Assembly (NCBI GenBank): GCA_005116745.1
Contig: SWDS01000001.1
Span: 377,911 to 441,910, forward strand
Length of the DNA stretch: 64,000 nucleotides
Reading direction: 5' to 3'
Source: Nitrospira sp.
Lineage (GTDB): Bacteria > Nitrospirota > Nitrospiria > Nitrospirales > Nitrospiraceae
Shown here: in pieces, positions 36,663-45,225 of the stretch
Position numbering within the stretch: position 1 is the stretch's first letter
Layout of the letters: each line of letters begins with the position of its first letter
Translations under genes and position numbers: made by a program
The notes under the pieces: generated by a model
The model's input: the letters and a program-made list of their open reading frames with translations, nothing else
Databases searched by the model: none
Told to the model about the DNA's origin: nothing

Positions 36663-37498
36663 ACCCGTAGGGCAATAACCACTCGTTGGGTGGTGGTGAG
36701 ACTCATACGTGGTCCGAAGACCTGATAGTTCGATCGTTCGATCCGGTCCAGGATCCGACTGTAGATGCCACGCATGATTTCCGCCACGGTCAACGCACGG
36801 CGTTCATGAGGTGGCAGCTCTTTGAGGGCCGCATCGGCTCGCTTGTAGTAGTGGTGCGCTCGTGATGCCTCGTACTCCATCAATGCTCGGAATTCAGCTG
36901 AATAGCTCCGATTCAGCAGGGCTTTCTCGGGGTAGTTCCATTTCTGCAAGTCATCCAACGGCAGATAGATCCGGCGTTCGGCGGCATCCGTTCCGACATC
37001 GCGCAGGATATTCGTCAATTGGAAGGCCATGCCGAGCGCCACTGCATAATCCTGTGCCCGTGCCGATGTGACACCGAAGATATGCAAACAGATGAGCCCC
37101 ACCACGGAGGCGACGCGATAGCAATAGAGCGACAGCTCATCGAACGTAATATATCGATTATTGAACAGATCCATCTCGACGCCTTTGATCAATTCCTCGA
37201 AGTACGCTTTTGGAATGCCCAAGGTCTTCACATGGTGGGCGAGGCTCACCATGATGGGAGTAGTCGGGATGCCGGAATACACCGCGTCAAGCTCCTCGCG
37301 CCAGCGCGTGAGTTCGTCTTTTGGGTTGCTCCCGGCAGCCGGTTCATCGACGGCACTGTCGACGGCCTTGCAGAAGGCATAGACCGTGTACATGGCATCG
37401 CGTTTGGCTTTGGGAAGGAAGAGGAACGAATAGTAAAAATTGCTGCCGCTTTTCTTCGTGTAGGCCGTGCAATAGGCTTGAGCTTCAGAGGCATTCAT
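36638..37498 (-). CDS. hpnD: Presqualene diphosphate synthase HpnD-like
   Basis: The 286-residue squalene/phytoene synthase family protein has the first Asp-rich motif DSAVDE, the second NILRDVGTD, and the conserved SFYYSFLFLP-like start (here NFYYSFLFLP). It should condense two farnesyl diphosphates to presqualene diphosphate. It starts four bases inside the stop of the BtuF-like gene (ATGA) and overlaps hpnE. Confidence 0.85.
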   Translation of the reverse strand: MNASEAQAYCTAYTKKSGSNFYYSFLFLPKAKRDAMYTVYAFCKAVDSAVDEPAAGSNPKDELTRWREELDAVYSGIPTTPIMVSLAHHVKTLGIPKAYFEELIKGVEMDLFNNRYITFDELSLYCYRVASVVGLICLHIFGVTSARAQDYAVALGMAFQLTNILRDVGTDAAERRIYLPLDDLQKWNYPEKALLNRSYSAEFRALMEYEASRAHHYYKRADAALKELPPHERRALTVAEIMRGIYSRILDRIERSNYQVFGPRMSLTTTQRVVIALRVWLRSRFS

Positions 37499-38436
37499 GA
37501 TGCGCAGCTCCTGGTCAGCGTGGAGGCCTCAAGTTTAATCGCCTTGTCTGGGTCAAGGGGATGGTCAGGGGTCGGATGCAGAATGGATGCGAGCAGTTCC
37601 ACGCCGTCGACGAGTCGAGGGCCAGGGCGGCTGAAGTAGGAGGCCGCATCGACGACGTAAAGATTCGGCCACTGTTCGCACGCCTGCCGCCATGCGTCAC
37701 CGGATTGTCCGAGGCACCGGAGCTCGTTGATCGTGCGCTCGACGGAGTACCCGCAAGGCATGATGAGGACTACGTCTGGTCGAGCGGCTACCACGGCATG
37801 CCACGTCGTTTCATGCGATGGAGCATCCTGAGATCCGAGGACATCGCGGCCACCGGCCAGCGCAACCATTTCCGGAACCCAGTGACCTGCGACATAGAGA
37901 GGATCCAGCCATTCCAGACACACCACGCGCGGGCGCGTGGACGTCCTACTGGTTGTGGCGCGTACGTGGTCCACTCGACGACGGAGTTCCTGGGTGAGTG
38001 CCCGTCCCTTCGCGAGTACGTCTGCCGCTTGGGCGATGCGCTCGATATCATGGATCATGTCGTCCAACGTGGTTGGACTAAGCGTGAGCACGTTGGGTCG
38101 ATGTTGAAGTGACTCGATCACGCGTGTGAGCTGGTCCGGCGTAACCGAGCACACGTGACACAGGTCTTGCGTGAGAATAAGGTCCGGACTAGCACGGCAA
38201 AACGCGTCTTCATTGAGTCGATAGAGTCGTTGCCCAGACGCAACCAATTCTTTGACCTGCCGGTCGATTTCTCCACCGGAGCCTCCGTCCTTTCCAACCA
38301 GAGGTTCGATCATGACGGGGACCTGTCGAACCGAGGCAGGAAAGTCGCATTCGTGGCTGATGCCGACCAGCTGATCGGCCAGATCGAGAGCAGCAACTAT
38401 TTCTGTTGCCCCGGGGATGAGTGAGCAGATTCTCAT
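37495..38436 (-). CDS. BtuF-like substrate-binding protein
   Basis: The protein (about 313 residues from ATG 38436) is a periplasmic-binding-protein fold of the BtuF/FepB type: RICSLIPGATEIVAAL, VGISHECDFP, a long alpha linker, then VLIMPCGYS. It has no signal peptide, so it may be cytoplasmic and not part of a normal importer; no permease or ATPase gene is adjacent. The start lies four bases past the HAD gene stop, and the ATGA overlap with hpnD makes it part of the hopanoid operon. Confidence 0.75.
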   Translation of the reverse strand: MRICSLIPGATEIVAALDLADQLVGISHECDFPASVRQVPVMIEPLVGKDGGSGGEIDRQVKELVASGQRLYRLNEDAFCRASPDLILTQDLCHVCSVTPDQLTRVIESLQHRPNVLTLSPTTLDDMIHDIERIAQAADVLAKGRALTQELRRRVDHVRATTSRTSTRPRVVCLEWLDPLYVAGHWVPEMVALAGGRDVLGSQDAPSHETTWHAVVAARPDVVLIMPCGYSVERTINELRCLGQSGDAWRQACEQWPNLYVVDAASYFSRPGPRLVDGVELLASILHPTPDHPLDPDKAIKLEASTLTRSCAS

Positions 38437-38440
38437 TGTG

Positions 38441-39124
38441 TTATGTCGGCCATAAGCGGGCACGCACATCATTGAGGCGCGTTTCGCTCAAACTAGCGCT
38501 GATGGCATCAGCCTCGTGTAGGTCCTGGATGGTGTGTGTGTTAGCCACCGCTAAGACCTTCATCCTCGCCGCTTTCGCGGCACGAATGCCGGGGAGGGAG
38601 TCTTCGATGACCAGGCATGAATCAGGCGAAATCGCAGCCGTGGACTGGTGACGGTTCAGTCCGGCCAGGGCCTGCAGAAACGGTTCTGGATTGGGTTTGC
38701 CGCACGTCACATCCTCTGCGCTGGTAATGTGACCAAATGCTTTTCGGATCCCGATTTGTTCCAGTACCAACTCGATCTCAGGGCGCAAGGCACCAGAGGC
38801 GATGGCAATGGGGTAGGTGGCTGCGGCAGCTTCGACAAATTCTCTGACACCCGGGAAAATCACGAGATGATCTTTGATCGAGGTCAAATAGGCGGCGGCC
38901 TTTTTCGTCATCAACTCTTTGAGAAGCGAAGGAGAAGTCGGTCGGCGATTGATTCGCAGTGCCTCCAGAATACATCCGCGATCGTCGAAGCCGAGATAGT
39001 CGGCGTAATAGTCTTGTTTGGTCAAACTGATCTCGATGTCTGCCAATATTCGGCGCAGACTTTCAAAGTGCAGGGGTTCGGTGTCGGCAATGACACCATC
39101 GAAGTCAAAGATTACGGCGTGCAT
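38441..39124 (-). CDS. HAD-family phosphatase/phosphoglucomutase-like
   Basis: The product (about 227 residues from ATG 39124) starts with HAVIFDFDGVIADTE, the HAD motif I nucleophile; later come ASGALRP (motif II), GKPNPEPF and VIEDSLPGI (motif IV). It resembles beta-phosphoglucomutase/GS1-like hydrolases acting on small phosphoesters. A start at 39151 adds nine residues. It heads the operon that continues into the BtuF-like, hpnD and hpnE genes. Confidence 0.8.
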   Translation of the reverse strand: MHAVIFDFDGVIADTEPLHFESLRRILADIEISLTKQDYYADYLGFDDRGCILEALRINRRPTSPSLLKELMTKKAAAYLTSIKDHLVIFPGVREFVEAAAATYPIAIASGALRPEIELVLEQIGIRKAFGHITSAEDVTCGKPNPEPFLQALAGLNRHQSTAAISPDSCLVIEDSLPGIRAAKAARMKVLAVANTHTIQDLHEADAISASLSETRLNDVRARLWPT

Positions 39125-39185
39125 GAATTCCTGAGGTTCGTGATGTTTCACCTGCTATGATGGAGGCGTGAACGGGCGGCATTAT

Positions 39186-39224
39186 AGCACAGAGGGTGGC
39201 GATGTGATCGCCGCCCTCTGTGCT
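39186..39224. terminator. 17-bp stem-loop downstream of the SH3-protein gene
   Basis: Arms 39186-39202 and 39208-39224 pair over 17 bases with one G-U wobble and a five-base loop TGTGA. It lies 26 bases after the stop of the minus-strand SH3-like gene. There is no long T-tract, but a TATAAT hexamer (minus strand, 39181-39186) follows and may be the -10 of the HAD gene. Confidence 0.55.
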
Positions 39225-39249
39225 GGGGGAGTGGAGTGCAACCAGGCGA

Positions 39250-40011
39250 TCAGGGTTTCAATTTAAGCTGCTCTTCAACCAACCAACCCTTTGTGCCGAA
39301 GTCACTGCGGACGGAATAGACCCACCCGTTGGCTTGCAGGTCGCCGTCGAGAATCGTGAGCGCAGTTCCTGGTGGAATAGCTGGTCCCGGTTTTGTCCCT
39401 TCGGCATCTTGAGCCAGAACCACTTTCCCCCCAGGATTTGTTGGATCCGCAAGTACGCTGACCCGCTGACCTTCGCTGAACAGTGGAGTCGGTGACGCGG
39501 TGATAGGGGTAATGGGTGTTGCTGCTGGTGACGGCGGGGCCTGTATCGGAGCTGAGGCCGTCGGCATCGGCTGAGGGACTGGAGGTGTGGGAACGGGTGT
39601 TGTCGTCGGCGCTGCAGCCTGTGGTACTTCAACTGGTGCTGCAGGGGGTAGAATCGGAACAGCGGCTTGAGGCTGAGTGGCCTGGGCAGGCGGCGACGGT
39701 CTTCGGGCGACAGGCGGTTGAGGTTGTGGGGCCGGCGATTCGCCGAGAAGCGGCCCGACGTAATCTATGATCATTTCCTGCTCCATCGCGACATAGGCGC
39801 CGCCTCCGATCACTATCAACAGAAGCACCCACAGAAGCGGGCGCCCACTCGACTTTTTGGGTGGCTTTGAGGGCGAAGGAGATTGAATCGTGGTGGTCTG
39901 TTCCAGCTCTTCTTCCGTGAATTCCAGGTCCGGTTCCGGCTGACGAGCGAAAAACAGGCTCCACGTCAGAGGACTGCCAGCCAACGACGGGCCCCCAGCG
40001 ATAGCAAACAT
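39250..40011 (-). CDS. Membrane-anchored Pro-rich SH3-like protein
   Basis: The product (about 253 residues from ATG 40011, GAGGTG upstream) has an acidic N-terminal part, one membrane span (RPLLWVLLLIVIGGGAYVA), a long Pro/Ala/Gln-rich linker (about 90 residues), and a C-terminal SH3b-like domain (RVSVLADPTNPGGKVVL, GWVYSVRSDFGTKGWL). The SH3b domain may bind the cell wall. Proline linkers often span the periplasm. Confidence 0.7.
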   Translation of the reverse strand: MFAIAGGPSLAGSPLTWSLFFARQPEPDLEFTEEELEQTTTIQSPSPSKPPKKSSGRPLLWVLLLIVIGGGAYVAMEQEMIIDYVGPLLGESPAPQPQPPVARRPSPPAQATQPQAAVPILPPAAPVEVPQAAAPTTTPVPTPPVPQPMPTASAPIQAPPSPAATPITPITASPTPLFSEGQRVSVLADPTNPGGKVVLAQDAEGTKPGPAIPPGTALTILDGDLQANGWVYSVRSDFGTKGWLVEEQLKLKP

Positions 40012-40444
40012 CGAGCACCTCCCTCTAGCAGACAGTATCGTACAAACTAGAAAAATACTTATCACCAAGCCGATAGGCTGTCAATTTTGTCCGAATATTT
40101 AGCAGCGCCCATTCTGGAAAGAATGCAGACACAACACGATTGTACAGGGAAACAGAACAAGACGTGAGTGCAAGGGGCTCAGCCGATGCCGTGTCTTTGG
40201 CCACACAGTGGAACTTTTGGCAGGTGATTCAACTACGATGTCCCGCTCGTTTTTGGCCGAGTAGCGTTGGCGCAAGACCGTGAGGACGTTCGGTGACAGT
40301 CTGGGTGGTTGAAGTGGGCTGATCATAACGAGACTGAGATCATGATAGCCTTTCCCCTCGATACGAAACATGCATGAGAAGGGAATCGTCCTGGCCTCTT
40401 GCATGTCTGTCGAGGCGGCAGGCACAATGCAGCGATCAACGATC
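40012..40444. other. Intergenic region upstream of yjbQ
   Basis: About 430 bases between divergent genes. A minus-strand frame of 115 codons (40099-40446) was considered, but its product has no recognisable similarity and it overlaps the yjbQ start, so it is not called. Both divergent promoters should be here; none is clear. Confidence 0.35.
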
Positions 40445-40859
40445 ATGAAGTCCTACCGCGAAGAACTTTGGTTTGAGACAAAGACCAGGCGGGCCTACAT
40501 CAATATCACGCCCCACGTCGAGGCAGTGGTACAGAAGAGCGGGGTACGGGAAGGTCTTGTTCTGGTGAATGCGATGCACATTACGGCCAGTGTATACATT
40601 AATGATGATGAGTCTGGCCTTCTACAAGATTATGACGATTTCTTGGAACGGCTTGTTCCTCAGAAGGCGGTGTATCGGCAACAACGACACAGGCGAAGAC
40701 AACGGTGATGCCCATCTGAAGCGACAGGTGATGGGGCGAGAAGTCGTGGTCGCGCTCACCGAGGGCAAACTCGACTTCGGTCCGTGGGAACAAATTTTTT
40801 ATGGCGAGTTCGACGGACGTCGTCGTAAGCGGGTTCTTGTGAAGATTATCGGTGAATAG
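40445..40859 (+). pseudogene. yjbQ: YjbQ/UPF0047 family protein with a frameshift
   Basis: Codons from ATG 40445 read as the YjbQ family: [39 protein letters not shown] and [20 protein letters not shown]. At about 40680 the frame leaves the family and continues in the +1 frame as [19 protein letters not shown] and [20 protein letters not shown], the normal C-terminus. An extra A in CGGCAACAACGAC explains it: removing one A restores CGG CAC AAC GAC. This is a single-base insertion, either genuine or an assembly error. The family may have thiamine-phosphate synthase activity. Confidence 0.8.
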
Positions 40860-40942
40860 AATAGGAATGTGCGGAGAACCTGTGTGTGACGAGTCGTGCG
40901 TGATCGTTCTGGGACTTGCATGGGTAGGAAAATTTTGGCAAC

Positions 40943-42010
40943 ATGCCTTTTGAGTTGTCGAGCCATGGCCGCTGGCTCGTCCAGCAGGGAGCTTCGATGT
41001 TAGGCTGGTCTCGCCCCGATCCACTCACACGGGATCTCATTCATCTCATCAACGCCCGTCGCCACGATCATGGCGATACCGATGATGCGATCGATACCTT
41101 GCAGGCGTTTCTGGAGCAGGGACGCGAGCATGATCTCCTGACCGTGCTGGCGGCGCTCGACGAGGAAATGGCCGAATGGCTTTTTGATCTGGTCGCGGAG
41201 GCCAGCTGCACGTTGCTGTTGGACGGACCGGACGACGAAAAGCCGGCCTACGGCACGATGGCTGCTTTAGAGCTTCCCTTGCAGGCGAATTTAACCGCCC
41301 CGCTCAAACTGAAGATTGATCCGATCGCCACGGCTGATCTTTTGCATAAGTCTCTTCAGCTTCCTGCTGGAACGGTTGTTCGCGTCGAGTCGCGCCTTTT
41401 GACCGATGCTACCTTGGAGATGCTGAATCTTCAAATGTTTCATGACCACCTGGTGACGGTTACGGATTCCAGACGTGTCCAATCCGTGGCGGCGCGGTTG
41501 CTTCCTCCGGTCGAAAATACTGCTTTTCTTCTATTTGAGCTGATCGGCGCCCCCGACCCAGGTTTGCCCGATGCGTGGGAAGACGGACAGCGCCGTGAGA
41601 TTCTCGAAGGGCTGGTGAAGCAATGTCCGGAGCTGGCCTGTGCGCCCGATACCATCGAGGCGCCGGTCTATGCCGCCTATGCAATGTTCGACGCGCAGAA
41701 TGCGGTACGGCTCCATCACCTCGCCGATGAGACGGCGGCAGTATGGCGAGAGCTGGATCCGCTTGTCAGATCTCGCACCATCGTGCATCTCCATACACAA
41801 TGTGGGAATGGGGTCTACATGCCAGTGTGGACTGATCTGTTCGATCCAGAGCTTCCAGAAGAGCATGGTCCGGTCTGGACCTCTCCGGACGTCTGGGTGT
41901 TTACTGCCGATCTGCCGATCGAATGGCCAGGGGAGATGTTGACGAATCGGCTATTGGCCGAAGGCTGTACCAGGTTCGAGAATCACATCGTCGAAACTCC
42001 TGACAACTAG
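40943..42010 (+). CDS. Hypothetical protein
   Basis: The 355-residue, probably cytosolic protein has no recognised family. It has an N-terminal HGRWLVQQGASMLGWSRPDP, an acidic DDAIDTLQAFLEQGREHDLL helix region, and a strand-rich middle (APLKLKIDPIATADLL). There is no signal peptide or long membrane span. Codon use looks like the surroundings. Confidence 0.6.
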   Translation: MPFELSSHGRWLVQQGASMLGWSRPDPLTRDLIHLINARRHDHGDTDDAIDTLQAFLEQGREHDLLTVLAALDEEMAEWLFDLVAEASCTLLLDGPDDEKPAYGTMAALELPLQANLTAPLKLKIDPIATADLLHKSLQLPAGTVVRVESRLLTDATLEMLNLQMFHDHLVTVTDSRRVQSVAARLLPPVENTAFLLFELIGAPDPGLPDAWEDGQRREILEGLVKQCPELACAPDTIEAPVYAAYAMFDAQNAVRLHHLADETAAVWRELDPLVRSRTIVHLHTQCGNGVYMPVWTDLFDPELPEEHGPVWTSPDVWVFTADLPIEWPGEMLTNRLLAEGCTRFENHIVETPDN

Positions 42011-42136
42011 TTTCACGCCCTCCGGCATTTTGTTTTTCCTGTGTTCTTCATACCAGTCGGTTCTGTCGATCGTGCGATCCTGCAAAAAACTCCTGTTTCG
42101 ATGATTTTTTAGCCGCGTTATTTTATCCTCACCGTG

Positions 42137-42748
42137 ATGAAGCCCACCAGCACCCAAGAACGATTTGGGAATGCGATCACGAACTCCATTTCGGTGGCGG
42201 GGTTGGTCTTGGTCTGGGCTATTATCTGGGCAAATGTCCCATCGAAGGAAGAACTTTTCTCGGCGCCATCGGCTTTACCGATCGCTGACGCGCCGCGTGT
42301 TCTTGATCTCGATCTGACGATTCCAGGTGTGACCAGGCAACCAACTGACAGTCTAGCAGGAGTGAGAGAAGCGGAGTCGGAGGCCACTCTCGGTGGCGTA
42401 TCCGCTCTGCGCGACAGCCGCGCCAGGCAAATCGCGGAAATGAAGTGTGAGGCTGAGGTTCAGCAATACTGTCCCGATTCGCTTGCAGGAGAAAACAGAC
42501 GACGTTGTGTGGTGCAGCGCATGAAGCGATTGGACCCTTCCTGTCAGCAGATCGCGCGGCAGCGGCTGGTGGGTTGGACGGACACTGAAGGGCATAGACT
42601 TGCCTGCGTCGATGATGTGAAGCGGGTCTGCCTAACCGTGCAGCCAGGTGATGGCCGTATCCTGCGCTGTTTGCAGGCGCATGAGCAGGAGCTTTCAGAG
42701 GGCTGCTACCAAAGCTTGCCTAAAGGGCGTCTCCATTTACGAAACTGA
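42137..42748 (+). CDS. Membrane-anchored Cys-rich GLG1-repeat protein
   Basis: The product (203 residues from ATG 42137; a GTG precedes it) has one N-terminal span (SVAGLVLVWAIIWANV) and two cysteine-rich repeats: CEAEVQQYC...CVVQRMKRLDPSC and CVDDVKRVC...CLQAHEQELSEGC. The C-x7-C plus RCLxxxxxxLxxxC layout resembles the Cys-rich GLG1 repeat. Four cysteines per repeat suggest disulfides in the periplasm. Confidence 0.7.
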   Translation: MKPTSTQERFGNAITNSISVAGLVLVWAIIWANVPSKEELFSAPSALPIADAPRVLDLDLTIPGVTRQPTDSLAGVREAESEATLGGVSALRDSRARQIAEMKCEAEVQQYCPDSLAGENRRRCVVQRMKRLDPSCQQIARQRLVGWTDTEGHRLACVDDVKRVCLTVQPGDGRILRCLQAHEQELSEGCYQSLPKGRLHLRN

Positions 42749-42892
42749 AGATTCGCATGCCAGGCATCGTCTCCTCACGGCTGCGTTTGAGTCGTGTTCG
42801 ACTGCCAACCTGAGACAATTAAGCAATAGTGATGGGGAGGAGTTGTTCAAGCTGAAGGCTCGTGAAGAGTCGAGAGAGGGGGTAGTACGTAT

Positions 42893-44344
42893 TTACGCAG
42901 CCAACCCTTCGAGACAGGAGCGGAGTTCCATGGCGAACTCTCCGGCGCGGCGATAGCGGTGGACCGGGTCTTTCTGCAACGCTCGATCCAGGGCTTTCTT
43001 TACGATGGGAGAAAGATCTTGCCTGATGGCTTTCACACTGGGATGCGGCGTGTGAGCGATGGCAAACAGCAATGCTGAGATGTTGTCCGCAATAAAGGGA
43101 GGACGACCGGTCAGGAGCTCGAACATGACGACGCCGAGTGAGAAAATATCTGAGCGCCCATCCACCTTTTTTCCTGAGATCTGCTCGGGGGACATATACG
43201 TGGGAGTTCCCAGCACAATATTCGTCTGAGTTTTCGACGATGTCGCCATCTTGGCGATGCCGAAGTCCATGATCTTGACGACCTCATCGGTGGTCAGCAT
43301 GATGTTCGCCGGTTTAATGTCGCGATGCACAACGCCCTGCTGATGGGCATAGTCCATCGCGTCGGCGACGGTCGCCAGTATCGGAATCATTTTTGTGAGC
43401 GGTAGGAGATTGGGTTTCCGCGACCACTGCTTGAGCGTGGTGCCCTGCAGCATCTCCATGGCGATGTAACCGAGGTCGTCTTCTTCCCCGGCGTCGAAGA
43501 TCGTGACAATATTGGGGTGAGACAATCGCCCGGTGGATTCGGCTTCCTGAAAAAACCGAGTTTTCACTTCCTGCAGTTTATCGTGGTCGTCGATCTCGTC
43601 GAGCCGCATGGTCTTGATCGCCACGAATCGCTGGATCGTCGGATCTTTTCCCAGATACACCACCCCCATTGAGCCGCGCCCTAACTCCTTGAACACCTTA
43701 TACCGACCGAGAGTACTGGGTGGACCGTTCTGTGTGGTGTGGATGGGCGTTGCGGCCCCGGACTCGCTCTGTTCTTGCTCCGAGTCGATATTGTCAGTGT
43801 TTTCGGCAGACGCTCCCGGTTCTTGGTGTCGAGTCGATTGCACAGGTTGTACAAAGAAACGGCGAAGATCCTTGAGATGCAGAAGCCAGGCAGCAGTGAT
43901 CCAGATCCCACTCAGCGTCAATGCTGCGGTATACGCTAGGGCATAGCGTGTGGGGCCTACAGAGGCGCGAAGCACAAGCTCGGTAACCCGGATGGTCTTA
44001 TCTGTCACGATCACCATGAACAGGGTGGTGACCGGAGGGACCAGTTGTCGCAGAAACGAGAAACCTCGTCCGTTATCCGGCATCTGGGAAAATGCACGGA
44101 GCGAAAGCATGCAGAGTGCGACCAGCCCTATTCCTTCGGCAATGAAGCGAATGGTTTGAGAACTCGTCAAGCCGAACAGCGAGAGGGGAAGCGACTCCGC
44201 CGCCGGCAGTTTGCTCAGTACGGGACCGGCCAAAAGTATGGCCAGTGTGACAAGCACATATTGAAGGGTCCAGCTCGACGCGTTGACCATGGGTGACGAG
44301 ATCAAAAGGTAGTCAGAGTCTAGCGAATACTGAAGGAGAGTCAA
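42893..44344 (-). CDS. Membrane-associated Ser/Thr protein kinase
   Basis: The 483-residue protein has an N-terminal membrane region with about four spans (residues 25-160), a polar linker, and a Hanks-type kinase domain: GRGSMGVVYLG nucleotide loop, AIKTM lysine, HRDIKPAN catalytic loop, DFGIAK and GTPTYMSPEQ. The kinase is C-terminal and the spans N-terminal, the reverse of PknB-type receptors. An internal Met (MVNASSW, 44290) is another possible start. Target unknown. Confidence 0.9.
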   Translation of the reverse strand: MTLLQYSLDSDYLLISSPMVNASSWTLQYVLVTLAILLAGPVLSKLPAAESLPLSLFGLTSSQTIRFIAEGIGLVALCMLSLRAFSQMPDNGRGFSFLRQLVPPVTTLFMVIVTDKTIRVTELVLRASVGPTRYALAYTAALTLSGIWITAAWLLHLKDLRRFFVQPVQSTRHQEPGASAENTDNIDSEQEQSESGAATPIHTTQNGPPSTLGRYKVFKELGRGSMGVVYLGKDPTIQRFVAIKTMRLDEIDDHDKLQEVKTRFFQEAESTGRLSHPNIVTIFDAGEEDDLGYIAMEMLQGTTLKQWSRKPNLLPLTKMIPILATVADAMDYAHQQGVVHRDIKPANIMLTTDEVVKIMDFGIAKMATSSKTQTNIVLGTPTYMSPEQISGKKVDGRSDIFSLGVVMFELLTGRPPFIADNISALLFAIAHTPHPSVKAIRQDLSPIVKKALDRALQKDPVHRYRRAGEFAMELRSCLEGLAA

Positions 44345-44376
44345 TGGATTGGGGGAAATATGCGGGGGATATCGCG

Positions 44377-45225
44377 CTAGAGTCGTCCAGCGGCTTCCTT
44401 CATCTTGGGAAGCAGTGAGGCTGGAATGTGTAGTGTGCCCTTCCCGATGCCGACTTCGATGTCGGGTTTTGTGAGGCCATGAAAGTCGCTTCCGCCAGTG
44501 ACTAAGAGGCCGAGTTGTTGGGCTAGGCTAAGGTATTCTCGAGTCTGTCGCGCGGCATGTGTGCTATAGTAGACCTCTACACCGTCGAGCCCGTCGGCTT
44601 TGAGCTGTCTAACCAGATCAACCAGCGGTTGCCCCGCAACTTTGACCCATGTCGGGTGAGCCAGAACGGCAAGCCCTCGAGCTGCCTTGATCCAGCAAAT
44701 GGCTTCGGCAGGGCTCGGGAGTTCCCGAGGAACGTAGGCCGGTTTACCCTCAGCAAGAAAGCGATCAAAGGCTTCTTTGGCAGACGCAACGACGTGTTTG
44801 TCCATTAAGGCACGGGCAATGTGCGGTCTACCAACCGAATCGCTGCCGGCGAGTGCGCGGACTTCATCGTACGTAATGTCGATTCCGAGGGTCTGCAGAC
44901 GTTCGATGATCTGTGGATTTCGGCGGTGACGCCCGTCCCGCAGAGTCTTCAGGCGAGCAAGCAGGTCAGGATCCTGCTGATCAAGAAAGTACCCCAGGAC
45001 GTGCAACTCAGAGTTGCCGGTAAACGAGCTGATTTCCACCCCAGGTATGATCTCGATTCCACACTGTTGTCCGGCTGTCATGGCCTCAGGGACACCCGTC
45101 ATGATGTCGTGATCGGTGATCGCCAAGGCCGTCACCCCTGCTTGGTGCGCCATGTTGACCACCTCAGTGGGCGTACAACTTCCGTCAGAGTGGGTGGTAT
45201 GCAGATGAAGGTCCAGGCGGCTCAT
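44377..45225 (-). CDS. PHP-family phosphoesterase
   Basis: The 282-residue protein opens DLHLHTTHSDGS, then ITDHDIMTG, a PGVEIS block and GSDFHG, the metal-binding motifs of PHP-domain phosphoesterases of the YciV/TrpH type (3',5'-nucleoside bisphosphate phosphatase or 5'-3' RNase). The start overlaps the upstream fusion gene by four bases (ATGA), so the two are translated from one mRNA. Confidence 0.9.
   Translation of the reverse strand: MSRLDLHLHTTHSDGSCTPTEVVNMAHQAGVTALAITDHDIMTGVPEAMTAGQQCGIEIIPGVEISSFTGNSELHVLGYFLDQQDPDLLARLKTLRDGRHRRNPQIIERLQTLGIDITYDEVRALAGSDSVGRPHIARALMDKHVVASAKEAFDRFLAEGKPAYVPRELPSPAEAICWIKAARGLAVLAHPTWVKVAGQPLVDLVRQLKADGLDGVEVYYSTHAARQTREYLSLAQQLGLLVTGGSDFHGLTKPDIEVGIGKGTLHIPASLLPKMKEAAGRL

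Noticed and set aside
40099..40446. 115-codon minus-strand frame before yjbQ
   Set aside because: No similarity and overlaps a conserved gene start.
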